Positions 1 to 4,098 of a stretch of DNA of 5,007 bases are shown here, piece after piece. The stretch lies in NCBI GenBank assembly GCA_903929655.1, contig CAIYVS010000320.1, forward strand, positions 1-5,007, in the 5' to 3' direction. The translations under genes and the position numbers were made by a program. The DNA comes from an uncultured Bacteroidota bacterium. Its GTDB lineage: Bacteria > Bacteroidota > Bacteroidia > Chitinophagales > Chitinophagaceae. A model generated the notes under the pieces. That model was not told the origin of the DNA, searched no databases, and was given only the letters and a program-made list of their open reading frames with translations. Numbering within the stretch: the first letter of the stretch is position 1; every line of letters starts with the position of its first letter.

Positions 1-74
1 CAATAAACATTAACAAGCTTAAAATAATAAGCCCATATCTTTTGGTTCAGAATCAAACTAAGAAGTGATATACC

Positions 75-206
75 TTATCCTTTCTTAGCTGGCGGGCCTT
101 TTTTCCTGGGCGCAGCCTTTTTAGGAGCCGCTTTCTTAGCCGCTTTTTTAGGCGGTCCTTTATGCTTGGGCACACTCTTTTTAGCCCCTTTTTTTGCTGT
201 AGCCAT
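75..206 (-). CDS. Small histone H1-like Lys/Ala/Pro-rich basic protein (43 aa)
   Basis: Reading from the ATG at 206 to the TAA at 75 gives a 43-residue protein made almost entirely of Lys, Ala, Pro and Gly. It has repeated AAKK/AAPKK blocks in the middle (about residues 20-33) and two copies of a KGPP motif (residues 16-19 and 36-39). Composition and repeats match bacterial histone-H1-like tails (AlgP/Hc1 type), which bind nucleic acid non-specifically through positive charge, so a DNA- or RNA-binding role is an inference. The start codon lies one base after the TAA of the upstream membrane-protein gene, and there is no separate ribosome binding site. This implies translational coupling in one operon. 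The protein is low in complexity and homology searches would be unreliable. It could also be a detached basic tail of the preceding protein, separated by a stop codon. Confidence 0.75.
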   Translation of the reverse strand: MATAKKGAKKSVPKHKGPPKKAAKKAAPKKAAPRKKGPPAKKG

Positions 207-207
207 A

Positions 208-864
208 TTATTTACATTTTTCGTTGCAAACCATTCGTATGCATTTGTGTATTGAAAATATTTTTCCGAACATTCTTACATAATCGTCATATAGTTCTTT
301 TGTGTTTTTTTCGTACAAAGCCCATAATTCTTCTTCAGACAAGCCATTTTTAAAGCTTTTAGCATCTATAAAATTAAAATTGCCTATCAGATCTTCAAAA
401 GGTTTCAAGCTGATTGTGGATTTCGCTAGAATAATGAATTTGGAAGCAATACTCCCATAATCAGATACAGCTTCGCCGATTTGTCGCTTACACGCTACTG
501 TTAGCTCCCTGGCAGCATAACTACTTTTTAATGCATCTTCATCTTTAGCCTTACTGTCATTATAAACAACCCACCAATATTCTCTGTCATATTTATAAGC
601 CGCCAGTTGCTGCAATAAGAATTTGATTTTAAGCAAACTATAGTCGCACTTGGTAAATTGCTCAAGTATATCTTTTCTGGTTTCTTGATTTTTTATGCGC
701 CGTTGTGCTAACCATTGGCCAACCCAAACCAATACGCCGCCTAAAATAGCAGTCAGGAGCGGAAACCAAGATACGACCTGTACTTTTTTATTAATTTCTT
801 CAAGAGATGCAAGTATTTTATTCGTCGTTGTTGAATCTATTTGGCTTGTCAAAAGAAATAGCAT
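208..864 (-). CDS. Single-pass membrane protein of unknown function (218 aa)
   Basis: I do not recognise a named family. From the ATG at 864 the protein has a short polar N-terminus with a coiled-coil-like stretch (LEEINKKV, residues 21-28). One hydrophobic segment follows at about residues 31-53 and ends in Trp/Gly-rich VWVGQWLAQ. A positively charged RRIKNQETRK follows, and then about 155 mostly helical, charged residues. By the positive-inside rule the C-terminal domain should be cytoplasmic. The frame stays open to a TTG at 906, but that TTG lies inside a candidate -7 promoter element (TACGTTTG, 911-904), so 864 is preferred; the resulting leader is about 30 nt with no Shine-Dalgarno. The 43-aa basic protein begins one base after its stop. 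Small one-helix proteins with this layout are common in phage and accessory regions, but no function can be assigned from sequence. Confidence 0.8.
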   Translation of the reverse strand: MLFLLTSQIDSTTTNKILASLEEINKKVQVVSWFPLLTAILGGVLVWVGQWLAQRRIKNQETRKDILEQFTKCDYSLLKIKFLLQQLAAYKYDREYWWVVYNDSKAKDEDALKSSYAARELTVACKRQIGEAVSDYGSIASKFIILAKSTISLKPFEDLIGNFNFIDAKSFKNGLSEEELWALYEKNTKELYDDYVRMFGKIFSIHKCIRMVCNEKCK

Positions 865-903
865 GGTGTAGTGATTTTTATTCTTTGGCTGCCTGAGCCA
901 CCT

Positions 904-934
904 CAAACGTAGGTATTTTATTTTATAATGTCAA
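904..934 (-). promoter_or_regulatory. Candidate Bacteroidota-type promoter for the membrane-protein gene
   Basis: On the minus strand TTG (934-932) is followed 20 nt later by TACGTTTG (911-904), an exact TAnnTTTG. This fits the described Bacteroidota sigma consensus (-33 TTG, -7 TAnnTTTG). The start of transcription would fall near 897, giving a leader of about 33 nt before the ATG at 864. The same TTG starts a TTGACA hexamer (934-929), and a second TTGACA lies at 961-956. There is no good TATAAT at a suitable distance from either. Confidence 0.45.
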
Positions 935-972
935 TTTGTAAGGTGTTCGTTTTATTGTCAACACAGCAATGT

Positions 973-1011
973 CCATAGCTCAAAGACCCTTGCAGGCACA
1001 TTGAGCTATGG
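973..1011. repeat. Perfect 11-bp inverted repeat, 17-nt spacer
   Basis: CCATAGCTCAA (973-983) is the exact reverse complement of TTGAGCTATGG (1001-1011). It is the strongest perfect stem in the window. It lies just upstream of the membrane-protein promoter on the minus strand, at the edge of the hairpin-rich segment. No T-run follows on either strand, so it is not a typical terminator. It could be an RNA helix, a protein-binding site or a recombination site. Confidence 0.85.
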
Positions 1012-1058
1012 CGCTATCGCGGCAGAGCACATTCCCGGATGGCTACTAAAATTCACCT

Positions 1059-1126
1059 ACAGCCATTGCAACAGCGCACGCTTTATTCAGTCCCTTCATT
1101 GCACCCTGCTTCTGGCAATAGGCTGT
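1059..1126. repeat. Long-range 11-bp inverted repeat with one bulge
   Basis: ACAGCCATTGC (1059-1069) pairs with GCAATAGGCTGT (1115-1126), leaving A1120 as a single bulge. The enclosed loop is 45 nt. On the plus strand TTTT follows at once (1126-1129). A bulged long-range helix of this kind is more typical of folded RNA than of a DNA operator. Confidence 0.55.
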
Positions 1127-1140
1127 TTTCTGTATATCCC

Positions 1141-1162
1141 TGTGCCTGTAGCGCAGGGCACA
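1141..1162. repeat. 6-bp inverted repeat in the hairpin-rich segment
   Basis: TGTGCC (1141-1146) and GGCACA (1157-1162) form a perfect 6-bp stem with a 10-nt loop. An alternative pairing, CCCTG (1138-1142) with CAGGG (1154-1158), competes for the same bases. Confidence 0.45.
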
Positions 1163-1217
1163 ATGCAATGCGGCAAGCAAGCTCAGTCCGCATGTTCCAG
1201 GTATTCACACACGATCT

Positions 1218-1244
1218 AAGCCCGCTTGCAGACCTGGCGGGCTT
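1218..1244. repeat. Perfect GC-rich 8-bp inverted repeat, 11-nt loop
   Basis: AAGCCCGC (1218-1225) pairs exactly with GCGGGCTT (1237-1244). The stem is stable and GC-rich but has no T-run on either strand, so a role as an RNA helix or binding site fits better than a terminator. Confidence 0.7.
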
Positions 1245-1310
1245 GCCATAGTTTCCGCAGACTGTGTTCACAGACAGCAAAAGCTCTGTCAGCCTAGCCT
1301 TTAAATACAA

Positions 1311-1344
1311 ACACAAAAGCCCCTGCTAGAGGGACTTTTTGTGT
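1311..1344. terminator. Bidirectional intrinsic terminator
   Basis: On the plus strand AAAAG (1315-1319), one mismatched pair and CCCT are matched by AGGG and CTTTT around a GCTAG loop, with a T-run at 1336-1340. The outer ACAC (1311-1314) and GTGT (1341-1344) extend the stem. On the minus strand the same hairpin ends in CTTTTGTGTTTG. It could end a plus-strand RNA from the hairpin-rich segment, or back up the terminator of the RuvC-like gene. Confidence 0.65.
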
Positions 1345-1352
1345 AGAAGAGG

Positions 1353-1376
1353 AAAAACAATCTTGCGATTGCTCTT
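1353..1376 (-). terminator. Intrinsic terminator of the RuvC-like gene
   Basis: Reading the minus strand, CAATC (1371-1367), a GCAA tetraloop of GNRA type and GATTG (1362-1358) form a hairpin followed by TTTTT (1357-1353). It starts about 17 nt after the TGA of the RuvC-like gene at 1393. This is the clearest gene-end terminator in the window. Confidence 0.75.
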
Positions 1377-1392
1377 ACAATATATTCCGCTA

Positions 1393-1884
1393 TCATCTAA
1401 TGTCAAGACTTGGTTGCCGCTCTAACAGGCTCGCAGCTGCCACAGCCTCAAATACTTTATTGTAGTAGCTAACACGTTTTTGCTCTCCTTTATGATATAC
1501 CGGCAGCAGTTCGGAATGCTTATGGGCTAGGAAGGCAGCCAGGCTTGCTTTTGTCATTTTCTTTTCCTGTGAGAAATGATTTTGCATGTCTGAAAGCGTA
1601 TAGTAATCTGCCCTGATGCCTTTTCTTTCAAAGAGCACGTTCATGGCTCCTATGAGCTGCGTAAATCCCATTGAGAACGGCAGTGTGCCCGGAATCTTGA
1701 CCGCTATTTCCCTTATGCCATGATCGTCAATCAGGGTGTCAATTGCAATGATGATTTTTTTCAATTTTCGCTCTGACCATTTTCCCTCAAATGTTTTGAC
1801 CTGCCAGTCAACCAGGTCGTGGTTACGCATGAGCGCTACTCCGAGACGCTTGGTGCCGGGGCTAATTCCGAGAACGCCTTCCAT
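1393..1884 (-). CDS. RuvC/RNase H-fold protein, probably catalytically inactive (163 aa)
   Basis: The protein opens with VLGISPGTKRLGVALM (residues 4-19), the first beta-strand and Gly turn of RuvC-type resolvases, whose usual form is GIDPG with a catalytic Asp. Here that Asp is Ser8. The second acidic strand reads IAVKIPG (residues 60-66), with Lys63 about where RuvC has Glu. The C-terminal helix (YYNKVFEAVAAASLLE, 140-155) resembles the RuvC helix that carries the last acids but has only Glu146. The fold therefore looks kept and the metal-binding acids lost, which suggests DNA binding or a structural role; this is inference. The frame is open to 2049, but that upstream part is a shadow of the 75-aa gene. 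The ATG at 1884 comes right before the conserved strand and overlaps the end of that gene by 23 nt, with AAGGA just upstream. From memory, similar proteins occur in Bacteroidota. Confidence 0.8.
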   Translation of the reverse strand: MEGVLGISPGTKRLGVALMRNHDLVDWQVKTFEGKWSERKLKKIIIAIDTLIDDHGIREIAVKIPGTLPFSMGFTQLIGAMNVLFERKGIRADYYTLSDMQNHFSQEKKMTKASLAAFLAHKHSELLPVYHKGEQKRVSYYNKVFEAVAAASLLERQPSLDIR

Positions 1885-2089
1885 ATCCTTGGACGAGTGA
1901 GGTGTATAATGCGCCCCTCGATTTATAGATTTGATCTGCCGGAATCGAGAGGACTTTGTTGAGCTTGCTGCGCAGGTATTCTTCGGAATACGTGCCCACC
2001 ATCTTGCGATGAGACTGGAGCGAATCCATATCATCAAGGGCATGGGCAATCTCTACTGCTAACTGTTCTTGTTTTGGTGTGAGGTTCAT
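1862..2089 (-). CDS. 75-aa protein of unknown function, coupled to the RuvC-like gene
   Basis: The ATG at 2089 gives a 75-residue, mostly helical, charged protein. Notable stretches are an N-terminal helix (PKQEQLAVEIAHALDDMDSL, residues 5-24), then YSEEYLRSKLNKVLSIP, then KSRGALYTSLVQ near the C-terminus. I recall similar small proteins beside RuvC-like genes in Bacteroidota but know no function. Its last 23 nt overlap the start of the RuvC-like gene in another frame, so the two are almost certainly translated together and may work as partners. There is no Shine-Dalgarno. TAAAAT (2099-2094) lies 4 nt upstream of the ATG, and a DnaA-box match and AACGTT repeats lie further upstream. The alternative frame across 1885-2049 is less protein-like. 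Confidence 0.8.
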   Translation of the reverse strand: MNLTPKQEQLAVEIAHALDDMDSLQSHRKMVGTYSEEYLRSKLNKVLSIPADQIYKSRGALYTSLVQGYGRRSRN

Positions 2090-2118
2090 AGATATTTTAT
2101 GTTGATTAGGGCTAGTAG

Positions 2119-2127
2119 TGTGGATAA
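2119..2127 (-). promoter_or_regulatory. DnaA-box match (TTATCCACA)
   Basis: The minus strand reads TTATCCACA, an exact match to the strong E. coli DnaA-box consensus. It lies 30 nt upstream of the 75-aa gene and next to an AT-rich tract. A one-mismatch copy, TTTTCCACA, sits at 2604-2596 in another intergenic region. A single perfect box may be chance, a regulatory site or part of an origin. Confidence 0.4.
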
Positions 2128-2138
2128 CTTGTATTTAC

Positions 2139-2190
2139 GAACGTTCACGTTATATATATAAACGTTAAACGTTACGATATATACGAACGA
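2139..2190. repeat. AT-rich tract with repeated AACGTT elements; possible operator or origin element
   Basis: AACGTT occurs at 2140-2145 (inside the palindrome GAACGTTC), 2161-2166 and 2168-2173. The last two are part of a tandem 7-mer TAAACGT (2159-2165, 2166-2172). ACGTT (2147-2151) and AACGT (2161-2165) form a 9-nt-spaced inverted repeat around TATATATATA (2151-2160). Further ACG motifs run to 2189. The block lies between the upstream XRE gene and the 75-aa/RuvC-like pair, so an operator for one of the XRE proteins, or an iteron-like origin beside the DnaA box, are the main options. Both are inference. Confidence 0.45.
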
Positions 2191-2253
2191 TGCATTTTTT
2201 CTGAATTTGTGGGAACATTTTTTGCTTCTTTCGGCACATGCTGCGGAAAACTT

Positions 2254-2529
2254 TTATGGAGCATTACTTCGTGTGTGTTTCTTTTCCTGGCGTAACTCAT
2301 GTTGGTATTCATCAAAGAGATCGAGGTACAATTCATTCGCCAGTGTTTTGTAGAGGACACTGAGCCGTAATAAATTTTCTGCGCTTGGCATGGTGATGCC
2401 ACGCTCCCATCGTGAAAGTTGGCTGTTGCATTTGAGTTTCAGTCGCTGCACGACTTCTTGCTGGCTGAAACCCATGAGCCTGCGATGCTTGCGCAACCTG
2501 TTTGGAATTTTTCTTCGTCTGTTTGTCAT
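2254..2529 (-). CDS. Short XRE-family helix-turn-helix transcriptional regulator (91 aa)
   Basis: This is a compact Cro/C1-type repressor domain without a sensor domain. A basic N-terminus (RRRKIPNRLRKHRR, residues 4-17) leads into helix 1. FSQQEVVQRL (21-30) is helix 2 and SQLSRWERG (36-44) is the recognition helix with the characteristic WERG. PSAENLLRLSVLY (48-60) is helix 4, and an ELYLDLFDEYQHEL helix (66-79) follows. It probably binds operator DNA as a dimer. The ATG at 2529 is preferred over the in-frame TTG at 2544, because it sits right before the basic start shared with its paralogue at 2944-3204 and 6 nt after a -10-like TATGTT (2541-2536). There is no Shine-Dalgarno. No clear terminator follows the TAA. 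It is divergent from the plus-strand gene at 2676, so their intergenic region is a likely target. Confidence 0.9.
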   Translation of the reverse strand: MTNRRRKIPNRLRKHRRLMGFSQQEVVQRLKLKCNSQLSRWERGITMPSAENLLRLSVLYKTLANELYLDLFDEYQHELRQEKKHTRSNAP

Positions 2530-2575
2530 GTATTCAACATACAAATACGCGACAAGAGAGGATAGACGGAAGAAT

Positions 2576-2619
2576 TTGCCGGAATCGGCAAGTCCTGTGG
2601 AAAACCAGCTTTTAAAAGC
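2576..2619. repeat. Inverted repeats in the divergent XRE/unknown intergenic region
   Basis: TTGCCG (2576-2581) and CGGCAA (2586-2591) form a perfect stem around GAAT. GCTTTTAAAAGC (2608-2619) is a perfect 12-bp palindrome. Between them lies TGTGGAAAA (2596-2604), a DnaA-box-like 9-mer with one mismatch. These sit between the divergent starts at 2529 and 2676 and are good operator candidates for the XRE protein. Confidence 0.5.
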
Positions 2620-2647
2620 GGGAGAAAATTAAAGGAAAAATAAAAAC

Positions 2648-2675
2648 TTGACAATTTTAAAGCCAGGCGTATGGT
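2648..2675 (+). promoter_or_regulatory. Sigma70-like promoter for the plus-strand small gene
   Basis: A perfect TTGACA (2648-2653) is followed by a 16-nt spacer and TATGGT (2670-2675, 4 of 6 consensus bases). Transcription would begin near 2682, just before the second in-frame ATG at 2685. This would make the mRNA nearly leaderless. Confidence 0.5.
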
Positions 2676-2942
2676 ATGGACATTATGACTACAGCCAGGC
2701 AGCAGAAAAAACCACTTGACCGTACTTTAGACAGAGATTTGAAAAATATAAGCGTCTTTTTCCAGGATTTGAGGAAAGACAAAAGCCTGCCGGACTTCAG
2801 CGACTTTTTTGTCAAATGCGTATTATTTGGAATCGGAGAGCGGGTAAATCTAAAGGCGCTGTACCCGAGGCAGTATAAAAAAGTGAGTACGTTTGTGCAG
2901 AAGCACAATGCTACGATACAAGCATTGCAGGAAAAGAAATAG
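2676..2942 (+). CDS. Small protein of unknown function (85-88 aa)
   Basis: I do not recognise this protein. It is charged and probably helical, with a basic N-terminus (TTARQQKKPLDRTLDRDLKN, residues 5-24), then FFQDLRKDKSLPDFSDFF (28-45), and a basic C-terminal helix ending LQEKK. There is no signal peptide or membrane segment. The ATG at 2676 gives 88 aa. If the TTGACA/TATGGT promoter at 2648-2675 is real, transcription starts after that codon and the ATG at 2685 (85 aa) is the true start. The overlapping minus-strand frame at 2657-2908 has a less natural composition. Its TAG is only one base from the TAA of the convergent XRE gene, with no terminator between, so the two transcripts should overlap. 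It is divergent from the XRE gene at 2254-2529 and may be controlled by it. Confidence 0.65.
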   Translation: MDIMTTARQQKKPLDRTLDRDLKNISVFFQDLRKDKSLPDFSDFFVKCVLFGIGERVNLKALYPRQYKKVSTFVQKHNATIQALQEKK

Positions 2943-2943
2943 C

Positions 2944-3204
2944 TTATTTCTTCTGCACATCCGGGAACAGTTCATTCTGATATTCCATAAGCAAATCGTG
3001 ATACAGATCATTGACTGCGACCTGGTATATCAGGCTCAGTTTAAGCGCATATTCGAGATTTGGCACAGCACTTCCACGCTCCCAGCGCGAGATCATAGCA
3101 GTGCTTTCAAGTCCGAGCTTTTTTGCAATGTCGGTCTGCTTGAAGCCCCAACGTATGCGGTTCTTCCGTAATCTGCTTGGTGTCTTTCGCTGTGAATGCG
3201 CCAT
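2944..3204 (-). CDS. Short XRE-family helix-turn-helix regulator, paralogue of 2254-2529 (86 aa)
   Basis: The layout is the same as its neighbour: a basic start (RKTPSRLRKNRIRWG, residues 6-20), helix 2 FKQTDIAKKLGL (21-32), and recognition helix TAMISRWERG (35-44). PNLEYALKLSLIY (48-60) and NDLYHDLLMEYQNEL (65-79) follow. Side by side the two share the RLRK, SRWERG, LKLS/LRLS and DL..EYQ.EL positions, so they are clear paralogues. The frame is open to 3375, but the extra 57 residues cover a hairpin, an inverted repeat and a TATAAT, and the matching start is the ATG at 3204. No Shine-Dalgarno is present. A 23-bp inverted repeat at 3227-3249, just upstream, suits autoregulation. Its stop abuts that of the convergent gene at 2942. 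Confidence 0.9.
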   Translation of the reverse strand: MAHSQRKTPSRLRKNRIRWGFKQTDIAKKLGLESTAMISRWERGSAVPNLEYALKLSLIYQVAVNDLYHDLLMEYQNELFPDVQKK

Positions 3205-3226
3205 AATTAAAAAAGTGATACGTGCA

Positions 3227-3249
3227 CAATTGCTGAAATCGGGCAATTG
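3227..3249. promoter_or_regulatory. Candidate operator: 7-bp inverted repeat upstream of the second XRE gene
   Basis: CAATTGC (3227-3233) and GCAATTG (3243-3249) are perfect inverted half-sites with a 9-nt spacer. Their centres are 16 bp apart, about one and a half helical turns. They lie 23 nt upstream of the ATG at 3204, where an XRE dimer would be expected to bind for autoregulation. Each half-site is itself centred on the palindrome CAATTG. Confidence 0.5.
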
Positions 3250-3277
3250 AAAACCCCGTGTGTGAATGCGAGGTTTT
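3250..3277. terminator. Terminator-like hairpin between the NYN and XRE genes
   Basis: AAAACCCCG (3250-3258) and CGAGGTTTT (3269-3277) pair with one C/A mismatch around a 10-nt loop. On the minus strand it ends in GGTTTTC, a short T-run, so it is at most a modest terminator for the NYN gene, whose stop lies 128 nt upstream. It also lies in the presumed leader of the XRE gene at 3204, where it could act as an attenuator. Confidence 0.45.
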
Positions 3278-3294
3278 ATTACGCTAACTTTTTT

Positions 3295-3322
3295 ATTATA
3301 TCGGAAATATACAGGTGTGCAA
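3295..3322 (-). promoter_or_regulatory. Candidate promoter upstream of the second XRE gene
   Basis: On the minus strand TTGCAC (3322-3317) is followed by 16 nt and a perfect TATAAT (3300-3295). Transcription would start near 3288 and read through the hairpin at 3277-3250 and the inverted repeat at 3249-3227 before the ATG at 3204. The -35 is weak. Confidence 0.4.
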
Positions 3323-3404
3323 GAAACGCTGGATTCAAAAAATGTCAGCCCTGTTATGCTGTTCATATCATCCATACCAGCCTTTTAATCCATCATTTCT
3401 AAAC

Positions 3405-3986
3405 TTAATTCGGAGATTGATAAATAAAGGACGCTAATTCAACATTGCTGAGCACTCTTTGAGCATCACATTCTTTCATCAATCCTACGGAAGTATAATT
3501 TGAAAATCCTATGTACTCCACATGCTTCCCTCGTGATTGAACGTACTTTATTGCCGGAATCAAGTCCGTATCTGAACTGACTACGATAGCGGTGTCATAT
3601 TTATCTTCGATGCAATCTATGACAATATCTATGGCGATTTTAACATCAACGCCTTTTTCACGTATTTTATGATCGTAAACAATCTTCCCGCGTTCAATAA
3701 GGAATCCGTCATTTTCAAGTTTAGCTAAAAACTTCTGCTGGTTCATTACCATGTCTTGAGACTTCTGCGTATGGTCGTAATTTTTAACTATGCCCACATA
3801 ATATCCCTTTCCGCATATATCCCGCCCGGAAGCTAAAAAGAGAGCAAAATTTTTATAGCTGAATTTACTTCCCTTGGGGACAATCCGGGGAATAAGCGAA
3901 TTGTCTTTGCTGTTTTTATAGTCCGCGAAAAGAGCTTTGTAAGTATTCCCGCCGTCAATATATATTTTGACTCTTTCTGTCTTCAT
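3405..3986 (-). CDS. NYN domain (LabA/DUF88-like, PIN-fold) putative ribonuclease (193 aa)
   Basis: A single NYN domain fills the protein. Strand 1 is VKIYIDGGN (residues 6-14), with the family's Asp11 and Asn14. EKGVDVKIAIDIVID (110-124) is the signature second block, with Asp114 and Asp120. AIVVSSDTDLIPAIKYV (133-149) is the third, with Asp139 and Asp141. HVEYIGFSNYTS (155-166) gives a later strand, and a Leu-rich helix ends the protein. All the acidic positions expected for a metal-dependent PIN-like nuclease are present, so an active RNase is likely from the family; the substrate is unknown. The length is close to that of single-domain bacterial members. The ATG at 3986 comes 12 nt after an extended -10 (TGCTATACT, 4007-3999) with no Shine-Dalgarno. 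A stronger promoter (4091-4064) and a terminator-like hairpin (4042-4013) lie further upstream, so expression may be attenuated. Confidence 0.93.
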   Translation of the reverse strand: MKTERVKIYIDGGNTYKALFADYKNSKDNSLIPRIVPKGSKFSYKNFALFLASGRDICGKGYYVGIVKNYDHTQKSQDMVMNQQKFLAKLENDGFLIERGKIVYDHKIREKGVDVKIAIDIVIDCIEDKYDTAIVVSSDTDLIPAIKYVQSRGKHVEYIGFSNYTSVGLMKECDAQRVLSNVELASFIYQSPN

Positions 3987-3998
3987 AATGATGAAAAG

Positions 3999-4007
3999 AG
4001 TATAGCA
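3999..4007 (-). promoter_or_regulatory. Extended -10 promoter of the NYN gene
   Basis: The minus strand reads TGCTATACT: a TGn extension plus TATACT, 5 of 6 consensus bases. No good -35 is visible at 16-18 nt, which extended -10 promoters can tolerate. The ATG at 3986 follows after 12 nt, so the leader would be only about 5 nt. Confidence 0.5.
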
Positions 4008-4012
4008 CAGAG

Positions 4013-4042
4013 AAACAAAAACTGCCCTTGCCTTGCGGCAGT
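4013..4042 (-). terminator. Intrinsic terminator or attenuator before the NYN gene
   Basis: On the minus strand ACTGCC (4042-4037), a 10-nt loop and GGCAGT (4026-4021) form a stem followed by TTTTGTTT (4020-4013). It lies about 57 nt past the stop of the XRE-like gene at 4099, so it can end that operon. It also lies about 15 nt downstream of the start expected from the strong promoter at 4091-4064, which it would cut to a transcript of about 45 nt. Confidence 0.65.
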
Positions 4043-4063
4043 GGCAGTGATCTTAGTACTGAA

Positions 4064-4091
4064 AGTATATACCTTGTCAAAAATATGTCAA
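4064..4091 (-). promoter_or_regulatory. Strong sigma70-like promoter between the XRE-like and NYN genes
   Basis: On the minus strand TTGACA (4091-4086) is followed by a 16-nt spacer and TATACT (4069-4064). This is the best sigma70-type match in the window. A second TTGAC begins 11 bp downstream (4080-4076), one helical turn away. It begins 8 nt after the stop codon of the XRE-like gene and points at the NYN gene through the hairpin at 4042-4013. Confidence 0.6.
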
Positions 4092-4098
4092 CCAGTAT

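Larger units (their letters stand above)
960..1345. other. Gene-free, hairpin-rich segment; possible structured RNA
   Basis: About 385 bases lack a convincing gene. Open frames exist on both strands (for example 1083-1316 minus and 1001-1219 plus), but they overlap one another, start poorly and have unconvincing compositions. The stretch looks richer in G+C than its flanks and holds at least five inverted repeats: 973-1011, 1059-1126, 1141-1162, 1218-1244 and 1273-1290. It ends in a terminator-like hairpin at 1311-1344. I searched by eye for tmRNA, RNase P, SRP RNA, tRNA and group II intron signatures and found none. The clustering suggests a folded RNA or a cis-acting DNA site. The T-run after the 1311-1344 hairpin makes the plus strand slightly more likely. 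Confidence 0.3.

Noticed and set aside
1083..1316. Minus-strand 77-aa frame in the hairpin-rich segment
   Set aside because: It overlaps plus-strand frames of similar length, has a Cys/Leu/Arg-rich composition with no recognisable motif, and follows the inverted repeats rather than any gene signal.
960..1345. CRISPR array, tRNA, tmRNA or group II intron
   Set aside because: There are no regularly spaced direct repeats and no T-loop, tmRNA-end or domain V signature.
1885..2049. N-terminal extension of the RuvC-like frame
   Set aside because: It lies wholly inside the 75-aa gene in another frame, has an unnatural composition, and the conserved RuvC-like strand begins right after the ATG at 1884.
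2172..2402. 76-aa minus-strand frame
   Set aside because: It is a shadow of the XRE gene at 2254-2529, which has clear HTH motifs.
3205..3375. 57-residue N-terminal extension of the second XRE protein
   Set aside because: The XRE homology and the basic start begin at 3204, and the extra region holds a hairpin, an inverted repeat and a TATAAT.
1937..3561. TGCCGGAATC 10-mer at 1937, 2577 and 3552
   Set aside because: Three copies are slightly more than expected, but two lie in unrelated coding regions, so I could not support a function.
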